A DNA stretch of 41,726 nucleotides from CAZFHP01 sp964519365 (lineage in GTDB: Bacteria > Babelota > Babeliae > Babelales > RVW-14): assembly GCA_964519365.1 (NCBI GenBank), contig CAZFHP010000006.1, positions 1-41,726 on the forward strand, read 5' to 3'. The translations under genes and the position numbers were made by a program. Below, one piece after another: positions 15,471-24,081 of this stretch (position 1 is its first letter; each line of letters starts with the position of its first letter). The notes beneath the pieces are model-generated. The model made no database searches, was not told the origin of the DNA, and saw nothing but the letters and a program-made list of their open reading frames with translations.

Positions 15471-17495
15471 TTAGTCCCCTAAATCTGTTGAACCGCTGCC
15501 CATCTCATCGTCTTTATCAAAAAACGTTTGGAGTTTTTTGCTGCGTGATGGGTGACGTAGCTTGCGCAATGCTTTGACTTCTATTTGACGAATTCGTTCT
15601 CGGGTAACAGAAAAGTCTTTACCGACTTCTTCAAGCGTGTGCTCAGATGCAACGTCTATGCCAAAGCGCATTTTCAGAACTTTTTCTTCTCTGGGTGTTA
15701 GCGACTTAAGTATTTCTCGAACTTTTTCTTTTAGGTCGTCATTTACGACTGCGTCGACAGGTGTGTATTCGTTCTCATCTTCGATAAAGTCTTTTAAGTA
15801 CGTATCATCACTGTCGCCAACAGGTGTTTCAAGCGATACAGGTTCTTTTGAAATCTTGATAATATTTTTGATTTTCTTTTCATCCAGATTAAGTTCTTTT
15901 GCGAGTTCTGCATATGATGGTTCTCGCCCTTCTTCTTGAACATATGAGCGCGTTATTTTATTAATTTTGCTGAGAGTTTCGACCATATGGACGGGAACGC
16001 GAATAGTCCGTGATTGGTCTGCAATGGCTCGCGTGATAGCTTGGCGGATCCACCATGTTGCATAGGTTGAGAATTTAAAACCACGCTCGAATTCAAATTT
16101 TTCCACAGCTTTAAGAAGCCCAATATTGCCTTCTTGAATAAGATCTAATAAGTGTAAGCCGCGATTGATATATTTTTTTGCGATGTTTACAACTAAGCGT
16201 AAGTTTGCTCGAGCCAAATCGTCTTTTGCCGTTTTATCTTTCATTCGGGCTGCAGCAAATTGCTTGTACAGTGTTTTTATTTTTTCTCGAGCAAGCCCAG
16301 CTTCAGCTTCGTTTTTTTTGATAAGCTTTTGTGCTGATCGAATTTTGTTTTCGAGCTCTTCTATTTGCTGGATGTCGGCTTCGGTTTTTTTGCTGATGCT
16401 TTGATAAAATTTTAATTTTTCTTCGCATACTTTGATTTCATTTTCGCGCTCATAGATTTTTGTGTTTATTTTTTCTATTTTTTTCCCAAATTTGCGAATT
16501 TGCTTGTTTGACATTTTTATTGTTTGAACAATGGCAATAACTTTTTGTCGATTGTCTTCAACCGTTGCAAGCATTTCTTTCTTTTTTTTCTCATCTTTCA
16601 AAAGCTGTCGATATGATTTATAAATTTTATCTTCGTTTTCTATGCCTTTTTTTATTTTAGCAATTGTTTGTAATAATTTTTTTCGTTCAGCTTCAAATTT
16701 TGGTGTGTTCTCTTCGTCAAAATCAGAAAATTGGATCACATCTTTTAGGTACAAAGAATCTTTGGAGATACGGTCTTCTATATTGATGAATTCTTTAGGA
16801 ACAAACGGAAATTGTGTTATAACCCTAATTGACTCGATTTTCCCTTGAGCAATTTTATCAGATATTGTTTTTTCAGTTACTTTGTTGAGTAATGGGATTT
16901 TCCCAATTTCTTTTAAGTAAAGTTTTACAGGGTCATTCAGTTGACTTGGTTCAATAAATTGTTTGAGCTTTTTAAGTTCTTTTTTTCGTAAGGTTTCATT
17001 TACGTAATTATTTTCTGTATCACTATTTTCTTCGTTTTCTTCTTCTTCGTCATTGGATAAACTTGAGATTGATTGCATTAAATTGGTTTTAAATTGATTA
17101 AAAGAACTTGCTTTTTCTTCCCCAATTAAGCTATTAAAATCTTGATCTCCTGATTCTAACTCTTCTTGGGAAATAAGATCGATATTTTTTTTGTCAAACA
17201 AACGTAATAGTTCGTTAAGATCTTCTTCGCGAAATTTATGTTTTTGACAAAAATCAATAACCTCTTCATACGTTAAAACCCCATCGCTGTTTCCCTTATT
17301 TAAGAGTGTGCCAACCTGTTTCTCGATACTTTTTAATGATGTTGTTTTATCTTTGGGCGATTGTTTTTTTGAGGTCTTTTTTTTAGAGCCGAATATTTTT
17401 TTTAAGAGAGATGTTTTTTTCTTAGCTGTTTTTTTTGCTGTTTTCTTGGCAACTTTTTTTGTTGTTTTTTTGGTAACCTTTTTTTTTGTTTTCAT
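15471..17495 (-). CDS. rpoD: Primary RNA polymerase sigma factor (sigma-70)
   Basis: The 674-residue protein has region 1.1-like sequence near residues 60-120, region 1.2 (DPVKLYLKEIGKIPLL), a large charged helical insertion, and region 2 with ANLRLVVNIAKKYINRG, LDLIQEGNIGLLKAVEKFEF and FSTYATWWIRQAITRAIADQ. Region 4 holds LTPREEKVLKMRFG and the helix-turn-helix HTLEEVGKDFSVTRERIRQI. This is the housekeeping sigma factor that recognises TTGACA/TATAAT promoters, consistent with those seen in this window. The start follows a perfect AGGAGG and overlaps the dnaG stop in an ATGA. The first ~35 residues are an unusual Lys/Thr/Ala repeat tail. The order lgt-dnaG-rpoD matches the widespread dnaG-rpoD macromolecular synthesis operon. 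Confidence 0.96.
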   Translation of the reverse strand: MKTKKKVTKKTTKKVAKKTAKKTAKKKTSLLKKIFGSKKKTSKKQSPKDKTTSLKSIEKQVGTLLNKGNSDGVLTYEEVIDFCQKHKFREEDLNELLRLFDKKNIDLISQEELESGDQDFNSLIGEEKASSFNQFKTNLMQSISSLSNDEEEENEENSDTENNYVNETLRKKELKKLKQFIEPSQLNDPVKLYLKEIGKIPLLNKVTEKTISDKIAQGKIESIRVITQFPFVPKEFINIEDRISKDSLYLKDVIQFSDFDEENTPKFEAERKKLLQTIAKIKKGIENEDKIYKSYRQLLKDEKKKKEMLATVEDNRQKVIAIVQTIKMSNKQIRKFGKKIEKINTKIYERENEIKVCEEKLKFYQSISKKTEADIQQIEELENKIRSAQKLIKKNEAEAGLAREKIKTLYKQFAAARMKDKTAKDDLARANLRLVVNIAKKYINRGLHLLDLIQEGNIGLLKAVEKFEFERGFKFSTYATWWIRQAITRAIADQSRTIRVPVHMVETLSKINKITRSYVQEEGREPSYAELAKELNLDEKKIKNIIKISKEPVSLETPVGDSDDTYLKDFIEDENEYTPVDAVVNDDLKEKVREILKSLTPREEKVLKMRFGIDVASEHTLEEVGKDFSVTRERIRQIEVKALRKLRHPSRSKKLQTFFDKDDEMGSGSTDLGD

Positions 17496-19273
17496 ATCAA
17501 CCTCCTATTTTGCATATTTTGTTTAAGTTTTGAAAATTTTTTCAACAATACATTTAATTTTTCGTGGTCTGCTTGTTGTTTTGCATTTCGTATTTCGCAT
17601 TTTATGTCATTCACTATTTTTTTCCAATTATACTTACAAAATCGAAAAATAAGTTGATCGAATATTTTTTTTGTAATTTGTGTTTCAAACTTCATACTAA
17701 GCTTAATTACCCAATCTTTATTTTCTTGGTCAAGTGAATTGAGAAAAGTAGTAAAATTGGACGATTTCATATTTTTCTGTTCAACGTTAAACGTATATAT
17801 TTTTTCCAATAATTTTTGTATACGATTGGAAAAATAAGGTAGTAAAGTTGAGTCTAATATAAAATTCGCATGTACATCCATAGTATTTATTATAGCAGAA
17901 AATATCTTTTCTTCTAGAAGTATAATTTCTTTTGCTTGTTTTTTTTCTTGTATTTGCGGTATCGGCTCAGAAGATGTTTGTTTTTTATACGTGTGGTTAT
18001 TTAGTAGGTTTTTGACAGATTGGAAATTTAGCTGCATGATGGCAGCTGCTTGTTGGAGTAGCAAATCTCGTTTGAATGCTGGACTTATGTTTCCTATGAC
18101 ACGTATAATTTTTTCAGCGAGCGCTAATTTTTTAGCAAGTGGTTTCTGAAAAAAATCGGCACTTGTTGCTTCGACAAAGAATAAAAATATATCTTTGGCT
18201 TTTTTGATGATGGGTGTAAGATCTTTTTTTGATCTTAAAAAAGATGCGGGGTCTTCTTTTTGGTCGAGCGTTACTACTTTAAGCTCAATATTTACCTGCC
18301 AGCACAGTTGAGCAATTCTTAAAATTGCGTTTTGTCCTGCTTTGTCCCCATCATAAAGAAGATAAAGTGTTGTTACTTGTCGGGCAAGCAGTTTAAGATG
18401 ATCAAGTGTGCATGCTGTGCCAAGCGTTGCAATAGTATGTATGTATCCATGTTGAACCATAGCGATACAGTCAGTGTATCCTTCTACAAGAAAAGCACAT
18501 TCTTTTTTTTGCATTTCTTTTTTTGCTAAGTCAAATCCGAAAAGAAGCTTGCCTTTAGTGAACCAATCAGATTCTTTACTGTTGTAGTATTTTGCGCGAG
18601 AATCTTCTGGTTGAAAAATGCGGCCACCAAAACCGCAATGTCGACCCAGATGGTCTTTAATCGGAAAGAGTATTCGTTCTTCAAATGGCGAATATAGAAA
18701 AGATCCTTTTTTCATGATGATACTGAAGTCTAAAAGATCTTTTAGTAATATTTCTTGGTGTGACATATCGCGAATAAAACTTTTGATATTGGTTACTCCT
18801 GATGGAAAATAGCCTATCTCAAAGAGTTCTATTATATGATCGGGAATATCGCGTCGAGCCAAATAATTCCGAGCAGATATGATTTTTAGAAGTTTTTGAT
18901 GGGCCCATAGGGTTACCTGTTGGTATGTTTTATAATAGCGATCTTGTTCTTCTCGAGACGCAGAAAATTCTTTTGCGTGTGTTTTTAAAAGCTGCTCAGG
19001 AACAGTAATCGTATGATGTTCGATAAGATACTTGGCGGCTTCAAGTTGGGTCATGTTTTCTATTTTGGCCATAAACGATATAACATCACCAGATGCTTGG
19101 CAGCCGAAGCAATAAAAAATTTGTTTATCTGGGCTTACAGAAAAAGACGCGTCTTTTTCTGAATGAAATGGACAGACTCCTTTCCAGTAACCGCCGGCTT
19201 GTTTTAGAGGGATATGTTCACGAATAACATCAAGAATGGGAAGTTCTGTTTTTATAAAATCAAATAGATTCAT
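17492..19273 (-). CDS. dnaG: DNA primase
   Basis: The 593-residue protein begins with the CHC2 zinc-binding domain (Cys34, His37, Cys55, Cys58 in CPFH...YCFGC). The catalytic core follows, with HCGFGGRIF and the Toprim motifs AFLVEGYTDCIAM and LLYDGDKAGQNA. The C-terminal third is divergent and should hold the DnaB-interacting region. It makes RNA primers for replication. Its start overlaps the lgt stop by 14 bases and its stop overlaps the rpoD start by 4, so the three are translationally coupled. Confidence 0.95.
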   Translation of the reverse strand: MNLFDFIKTELPILDVIREHIPLKQAGGYWKGVCPFHSEKDASFSVSPDKQIFYCFGCQASGDVISFMAKIENMTQLEAAKYLIEHHTITVPEQLLKTHAKEFSASREEQDRYYKTYQQVTLWAHQKLLKIISARNYLARRDIPDHIIELFEIGYFPSGVTNIKSFIRDMSHQEILLKDLLDFSIIMKKGSFLYSPFEERILFPIKDHLGRHCGFGGRIFQPEDSRAKYYNSKESDWFTKGKLLFGFDLAKKEMQKKECAFLVEGYTDCIAMVQHGYIHTIATLGTACTLDHLKLLARQVTTLYLLYDGDKAGQNAILRIAQLCWQVNIELKVVTLDQKEDPASFLRSKKDLTPIIKKAKDIFLFFVEATSADFFQKPLAKKLALAEKIIRVIGNISPAFKRDLLLQQAAAIMQLNFQSVKNLLNNHTYKKQTSSEPIPQIQEKKQAKEIILLEEKIFSAIINTMDVHANFILDSTLLPYFSNRIQKLLEKIYTFNVEQKNMKSSNFTTFLNSLDQENKDWVIKLSMKFETQITKKIFDQLIFRFCKYNWKKIVNDIKCEIRNAKQQADHEKLNVLLKKFSKLKQNMQNRRLI

Positions 19274-20069
19274 GTTTTGAATTCACTATGCTGATAATAA
19301 TAAGGCTGGCCAGGGCGATAATAAAAAGAACAAACGAAACAAGCTGAAACTTTGATAGCTCGATAGAAAAATTACCAAATGAAAATGCAAAAAGCTCTCC
19401 CCTGTCTCCTCGCCAAAAGCCTATACTGAAGCGCATGATGCTTTCAAGTGCAAGAAAAAGAAAGATGAGATGTCCCGGTTTTGTTTTAACATGTAGCGTG
19501 ATTGCTCGAAGTATCAAGAAAATTACTAAAGACGCAATACTTATATATATTTGAGTGGGGTGTAACGGGATATGTAATGGAGCTGAACCAGATGGATCCG
19601 TAAATGTAACAGCCCATGGCAATAATTGATGAGTCGGAGCTCCATGGCAGCATCCAGCTAAAAAACAGCCAATGCGAGAAATTGCTTGCATAAGGGGGGC
19701 ATATAATCCACAGATATCTAAAAATGGTAAAATTGGAATAGTATATATTTTTAAATAAATGGGAACCGTGAGTAGAACGCCGATAATACTCCCTGCAATG
19801 ACAAATCCTCCAATCCACGGATAAAAAATTTCTATCCAATTGTTTGCAAAATCTTGCCATTGTGTTAGAGCAAAGAGTAATCGTCCCCCAATAATTCCAG
19901 CTGTTAATCCGATAAAAACAGTATTTAAAAATCGTTCATCTGAAATTATTTTTTTACGTTTGGTATGTGTATATGTACAATATAAAAAAACTAAAAAACC
20001 TAAGGCTATCATGAAGCCATAGCTATAAACCCACAGTGGGCCATAAATGTGAAAAAGTCGTGGATACAT
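19260..20069 (-). CDS. lgt: Prolipoprotein diacylglyceryl transferase
   Basis: The 269-residue protein has about seven hydrophobic membrane segments. GLYAPLMQAISRIGCFLAGC at about residues 121-140 matches the Lgt signature, including the essential Arg, and is followed by CHGAPT. The N-terminal WVYSYGFMIALGFLV also fits. It transfers a diacylglyceryl group from phosphatidylglycerol to the lipobox Cys of prolipoproteins in the inner membrane. It is the first gene of the dnaG-rpoD transcript. Confidence 0.93.
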   Translation of the reverse strand: MYPRLFHIYGPLWVYSYGFMIALGFLVFLYCTYTHTKRKKIISDERFLNTVFIGLTAGIIGGRLLFALTQWQDFANNWIEIFYPWIGGFVIAGSIIGVLLTVPIYLKIYTIPILPFLDICGLYAPLMQAISRIGCFLAGCCHGAPTHQLLPWAVTFTDPSGSAPLHIPLHPTQIYISIASLVIFLILRAITLHVKTKPGHLIFLFLALESIMRFSIGFWRGDRGELFAFSFGNFSIELSKFQLVSFVLFIIALASLIIISIVNSKHESI

Positions 20070-20099
20070 AGGCTTTTAACCATTTTTTTGGGGTGCCGA

Positions 20100-20128
20100 T
20101 TGTTTAACTAATCTGATTATGCTATAGT
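20100..20128 (+). promoter_or_regulatory. Candidate promoter for the exported protein at 20209
   Basis: TTGTTT (20100-20105) and TATAGT (20123-20128) are 17 bases apart. The -10 matches consensus at five of six positions, the -35 only at three. It overlaps the opposing promoter for lgt. Confidence 0.45.
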
Positions 20129-20144
20129 TTTTGTCATTACGCAA
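20116..20144 (-). promoter_or_regulatory. Candidate promoter of the lgt-dnaG-rpoD transcript
   Basis: On the minus strand TTGCGT (20139-20144) and CATAAT (20116-20121) are 17 bases apart. The -10 is good, the -35 weak. The -10 lies within the spacer of the divergent plus-strand promoter. Confidence 0.45.
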
Positions 20145-20208
20145 AATATCGTAGTAAAATTATTAAAAACACACGTATTGTATTATCTGGATCTTGCATG
20201 AGTATCGT

Positions 20209-20964
20209 ATGAAACGAAGAGTTTATCGCATATTACAGCCAATTATTGCTTCTCTTTTTCTTTTTTCGTCTTGTTCTCAGCTGTGTGCCTATGCAAAACA
20301 AGATTTTGCTGCAGTCAGGAGCTTTACGAACTTTGTTACGATTGTTGGTTTGTTTTGTCAAAGTGATACAATAAACTTTCCGTGTTGTGAGTTGCAAAAA
20401 GTATTGACAGCAGCCCTTGAAGATGAAGATCGATGTGATATCTATGCAACGTTAATTGTAAAATCATGTCGTGCATTTTTTAAACCAAAAGAAATTGATT
20501 CGTATACGCAAGGGTTTAATTATATCTATGGGAATAATATAAAAATGCAGGATACGATAGGCTGTTTTTTTGCGGGTTTTGTAAGAGATTTAGGTAAAGG
20601 ACAAATAGCCAAAAAGATCAGGAAAAACAAAGCATGCAAAGATAATATTGTGTTAAAAAGATCTGTTCGTATAGGTCTAATGACAGTATGGTCGATGCTT
20701 GTTGGGTGTGTAGAGGCCTGTGCGTATAAAGCAAATCGCCTTGATTCTGAGAATATTATTTTAAACTTTTTTAAGTTAGCCGGTTTAGAATTGGCATTAA
20801 ATTCGTTCAATGAGATATTAGCTGAACTGCTTGTTCAAACGGCAGATAATTATGATCTTGAAGAATTAGATAGCAAGATAGATGATATAGATAAAGATAG
20901 AGAAGAACAAGAAGATAGGTGCCGTCAAACGCCTGAATTTATCGACTTAGATCCTATTCTATAA
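20209..20964 (+). CDS. Exported protein of unknown function
   Basis: The ATG at 20209 gives 251 residues beginning MKRRVYRILQPIIASLFLF, a signal peptide ending near SQLCAYA. A TTG 15 bases upstream is possible but would only lengthen the basic tail. The mature part contains several Cys residues, a predicted helical core with one weakly hydrophobic stretch (IGLMTVWSMLVGCVEAC), and an acidic C-terminal tail (DDIDKDREEQEDR). No family recognised. The next gene starts 30 bases downstream, so it may form a pair with the M48 protease. Confidence 0.65.
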   Translation: MKRRVYRILQPIIASLFLFSSCSQLCAYAKQDFAAVRSFTNFVTIVGLFCQSDTINFPCCELQKVLTAALEDEDRCDIYATLIVKSCRAFFKPKEIDSYTQGFNYIYGNNIKMQDTIGCFFAGFVRDLGKGQIAKKIRKNKACKDNIVLKRSVRIGLMTVWSMLVGCVEACAYKANRLDSENIILNFFKLAGLELALNSFNEILAELLVQTADNYDLEELDSKIDDIDKDREEQEDRCRQTPEFIDLDPIL

Positions 20965-20994
20965 GTATAGCAGAATGTTTTTTGGGGGCTTTGT

Positions 20995-22068
20995 ATGACT
21001 TTAAAAAAAAAGCATAACGTTTATTTTTTTGTGATTATTTTTTTCTGTGTTTTTTGTATACAACATAACGTTGTATTAGCTTGCGAAACTGAACGTTTGA
21101 TTGCGCAAGAAATTATGACTTTGAAAAAAAATGATCGTGATATTCAAAGGCGTTGTAAGATAAAAGATAACTATATCAAAAGCTTGCTTTGTGATATCGA
21201 TAAGATGAATCATATTCAGTTGCAAAAAACATTTTTTTCTCGTGGGTCCCAATATTTTTTCTTGAATATTTTCCCTGGAATAGATAATGGGTTTATTTTG
21301 CTTAATGAGCAACAGGCTCCAAAGCTTCATGCCATGATTCAGCTATTAGCCGATAAGATGAATATAGCAAAGCCAGTGATTTTTTTATCTGCAGATGAAG
21401 AATTATATAATGCTTACGCGTCGTCATTGGGAAAAGATTTATCGTTAGTTGTTCTGGGTCAAAAGCTTCTGAATAAGCTTTGCGATAAAGAGATTCAAGC
21501 TGTATTGGCGCATGAGCTCGCTCATATAAAGCACAACCATGTTTTGAAGTTGCTTGGTTGTAGTGGGGCGATGCTTGTTTTGATTTTTGTAACGTGGAAA
21601 CTTTTGCAAACATGTAACGTGTTAAAAAAAACAGATCTTTTTAACATAGATACTTTTAAGCAATTTTTATTTGGGTCGCCCTATGGGCAACTTGTGTTGA
21701 TAAGTTTTATATTTGGAACGTTGTTTACTGGGATACAATTGTGGTTATTGCGTACGCTTGAAAAAGAAGCTGATATGGAAAGCATAAAAGTTACAAATGA
21801 TCCGCAATCATTTGTTAATATGATCCAAAAGCTTGAACGTGAAGTTGAGGATGAAAAGCAAATGTTTGAAGATGAGTATGCGTATCTTGAACGCAAGATT
21901 GATAAACTTGCTAAGACTTGTCCTTTATATGCTGATTTTTTGGAGTTTTTCGCAGGTATGTATTATGGTGAAAAACAAAATGCTTTTGATGACCAAATAG
22001 AACGAGACAATGGAACGCATCCTTCGCTAGAAACCCGTAAAACTTATGGGGCGCTAGAAAACCCATAA
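20995..22068 (+). CDS. Exported or membrane-bound M48-family metalloprotease
   Basis: The 357-residue protein begins with a signal segment (VYFFVIIFFCVFCI, residues ~9-22). AVLAHELAHIKHNHVLKLL contains the zinc-binding HEXXH at residues 173-177. LEKEADMESIK supplies the third ligand (Glu256, with Asp260 completing EXXXD). Two hydrophobic segments (about 188-205 and 231-252) flank the second motif, as in HtpX/Ste24-type membrane proteases. It probably degrades misfolded envelope proteins. The C-terminus has been altered by a tandem duplication at 22025-22079 that supplies the present stop codon. Confidence 0.88.
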   Translation: MTLKKKHNVYFFVIIFFCVFCIQHNVVLACETERLIAQEIMTLKKNDRDIQRRCKIKDNYIKSLLCDIDKMNHIQLQKTFFSRGSQYFFLNIFPGIDNGFILLNEQQAPKLHAMIQLLADKMNIAKPVIFLSADEELYNAYASSLGKDLSLVVLGQKLLNKLCDKEIQAVLAHELAHIKHNHVLKLLGCSGAMLVLIFVTWKLLQTCNVLKKTDLFNIDTFKQFLFGSPYGQLVLISFIFGTLFTGIQLWLLRTLEKEADMESIKVTNDPQSFVNMIQKLEREVEDEKQMFEDEYAYLERKIDKLAKTCPLYADFLEFFAGMYYGEKQNAFDDQIERDNGTHPSLETRKTYGALENP

Positions 22069-22079
22069 AACTTATGGGG
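22025..22079 (+). repeat. Tandem duplication at the 3' end of the M48 gene
   Basis: A 27-base unit (22025-22051) is followed directly by a 28-base near copy (22052-22079). The second copy has one extra A and one other difference. The coding frame ends (TAA, 22066-22068) inside the second copy. Confidence 0.85.
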
Positions 22080-22102
22080 CCGAATATCAACAGTATATAT
22101 GC

Positions 22103-22852
22103 TTAATTTGTTTTGATTATGCGTATAATTTTGTTTGCTGTTTTTTTTAAAAGTTTCTTGACTGAGTGTCGTTGAATATATCCGATGCCAATAATAAGCC
22201 AAACAGCAATAACGACAGAAAAAACAGAGTCAAATCGATCAAGAAAGCCGCCATGTCCAGGCAATACGCTTCCCGTGTCTTTGACCCCTCGTTTTCTTTT
22301 TAAGATGGAAATAAATGTCCCGCCCATAAAAGCGATTATTGTTAGGGCAAGCGAGAGCAATAATACAAACACTATGTTATGCGCATAATGCGAAAATGGG
22401 TAGACACGTATGTATTTAAGAACGAAAAAATTAACCAGTGATATACCTGCAAAGCTTCCAGCTAGGCCTTCCCATGATTTCCCGGGGCTGATAGATGGAC
22501 AGATTTTGTGCTTTCCAAAACTTTTGCCAACTAAATAGCCAAATGTATCAGCTGTCCAGGCAATAAATATGGGATACAAGGGCAAAAGAAGGCTAATTTT
22601 ATGATAGCGATAGTTTAGATAGATAAGGCTCATAACAGGGGTGACTGGGTATATCAGTGTAAAAAAAACAAATCTAATTTTTTTTTCATAGCCGATTAAA
22701 TATGGCCATTCAAAAAATATAATTAAAACAAGAAGAGCGCATAGTAATAAAGAGAAGAGTAAGATTGAGTGTATGTAAGCACCTAAGAGGCAAACGATAA
22801 GAAGTAATCCTGTTAATGCTCGTTTAAAAACTTCATGTATCAAAAATGTCAT
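22103..22852 (-). CDS. cdsA: Phosphatidate cytidylyltransferase (CDP-diacylglycerol synthase)
   Basis: The ATG at 22852 gives 249 residues and has an AAAGG site upstream; an in-frame start at 22888 would overlap truA further and is less likely. Many membrane segments are visible. PSISPGKSWEGLAGSFAGI and KDTGSVLPGHGGFLDRFDSV match the CdsA signature, including the acidic residues that bind metal and CTP. It makes CDP-diacylglycerol from phosphatidate and CTP for phospholipid synthesis. It overlaps the end of truA by about 20 bases. Confidence 0.93.
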   Translation of the reverse strand: MTFLIHEVFKRALTGLLLIVCLLGAYIHSILLFSLLLCALLVLIIFFEWPYLIGYEKKIRFVFFTLIYPVTPVMSLIYLNYRYHKISLLLPLYPIFIAWTADTFGYLVGKSFGKHKICPSISPGKSWEGLAGSFAGISLVNFFVLKYIRVYPFSHYAHNIVFVLLLSLALTIIAFMGGTFISILKRKRGVKDTGSVLPGHGGFLDRFDSVFSVVIAVWLIIGIGYIQRHSVKKLLKKTANKIIRIIKTN

Positions 22853-23600
22853 TATACTGTACCTTTCGTAAACACAGACCACGACCATCAGCTTTAAGTA
22901 GTGTCTGTTGTGGATTTTTACTTTCCAGAACCCCTTGTAAATAGTTTATCGATAAATCAGGGCGTCGTGCAATATCTAGTGCATATCCGGTCATTCGTCT
23001 AATTTGAAAGCGTAAAAACGATTTGCCTTTAATGGTAATTCTAACTAGATTATAGCGCGTATATTTTTTAATTGTTATTGAATCGATAGTACGTATTGTC
23101 GACTTTTCTTTTTCTTTTTCTATTTTGCAAAAAGATGCAAAGTCATGTTTCCCGACATAAAGAGCAAGAGCCTGAGCAAATTTATTAAAGTCAACGTCAT
23201 CTATAAAGCGATAGAACCAACCATATCGAGCGGCAAATGGTAACGGTCGTTTTAAAAACAGATGATAGTAATATGTTTTTTGGTGTACATTGCAGCACGG
23301 ATGAAAGTCTGAAGAGATTTTTTTGAGACTACGAATAACGATACTTGATGGCAATGCTTTGTTCCAGGCTTCTAATAGAACGTTTTCTTGAATTTTAAGG
23401 TCAGAATAAAATTGTGCCACTTGCTCTAGAGCGTGCACCCCGGCATCCGTTCTTGATGCACCCATAAGTTTTATAGGATGCCCAAACACGTGCAAAAATG
23501 TTTTTTGCAGGCATGATGATATAGTTATGTGGTTGGGTTGAATTTGCCAGCCATAAAAGTCTGTACCGTCATACGCTATGGTGATTTTAAACTTTTGCAT
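22833..23600 (-). CDS. truA: tRNA pseudouridine(38-40) synthase
   Basis: The 255-residue protein begins MQKFKITIAYDGTDFYGWQ, a TruA hallmark. It contains MGASRTDAGVHAL at about 46-58, with the catalytic Asp52. The FLRFQIRRMTGYALDIA segment near the end also fits. It isomerises uridines 38-40 in tRNA anticodon arms. It leads the truA-cdsA unit, and a terminator-like hairpin lies about 90 bases upstream of its start. Confidence 0.95.
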   Translation of the reverse strand: MQKFKITIAYDGTDFYGWQIQPNHITISSCLQKTFLHVFGHPIKLMGASRTDAGVHALEQVAQFYSDLKIQENVLLEAWNKALPSSIVIRSLKKISSDFHPCCNVHQKTYYYHLFLKRPLPFAARYGWFYRFIDDVDFNKFAQALALYVGKHDFASFCKIEKEKEKSTIRTIDSITIKKYTRYNLVRITIKGKSFLRFQIRRMTGYALDIARRPDLSINYLQGVLESKNPQQTLLKADGRGLCLRKVQYNDIFDT

Positions 23601-23683
23601 TTAAGTTTACTTTAGTATTTATTAAAAAGTTCAAAGAGAAATTAAAACAACACAAAACATATAAAAAAACATAAAAATTGTAC

Positions 23684-23735
23684 AAATTAAAAACCCCCAT
23701 CCAGACGAACGTCTTGGACAGGGGAAATGGAGGTT
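23684..23735 (-). terminator. Intrinsic terminator or attenuator upstream of truA
   Basis: On the minus strand AACCTCCAT (23727-23735) pairs with ATGGGGGTT (23692-23700), allowing one G-U pair. Inside it TCCAAGACG pairs with CGTCTGGA. The stem is followed by TTTTTAATTT. The wobble works only for minus-strand RNA, which supports that orientation. It would stop transcription before truA at 23600. Confidence 0.6.
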
Positions 23736-23805
23736 ATCTAAATAAAAGCCTTCAAACTAAACTCACTTATGTAGTTATACTACACTACTCTTTTTTAAAA
23801 AGCAA
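23736..23805 (-). ncRNA. Possible short leader RNA or small RNA ending at the terminator
   Basis: A weak minus-strand promoter (TTGCTT at 23800-23805, TAGTAT at 23777-23782, 17-base spacer) precedes a stretch with no convincing reading frame that runs into the hairpin at 23692-23735. A transcript of about 80 bases would result. It could be a small RNA or a truA leader. The rest of the 23601-24081 gap is AT-rich, and I see nothing else in it. Confidence 0.3.
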
Positions 23806-24081
23806 ACTTTTTTTTATTTTTTTTTGGCGAGAGCGAATGTTTTTTTTGATTTGTTGCATAAATGAACGATGTCTAGATTAGTACATGCTTTTGAGTAATC
23901 GTCTGGATTTTGGGTGAAAAAGATATCTGGCCAAAAAAACAGGAACCTAGCGAGCTAATCTTGATAAGCATTCAAAAAAAATTGATTTTCGTAACGATCT
24001 CTTGTTAGTCTTTTCTTGATTGGTTTGATAGCGAAAATATTAGATCGTGTTTTTATCGTTTTTAGCGAAAAAGGGTACATA

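Noticed and set aside
15637..15939. 100-codon plus-strand frame opposite rpoD
   Set aside because: It lies antisense to the conserved sigma-factor regions and has Ser/Phe-rich composition typical of a shadow frame.
23678..23881. 67-codon plus-strand frame in the truA upstream gap
   Set aside because: No ribosome binding site, unlikely composition, and it runs through a terminator-like hairpin.
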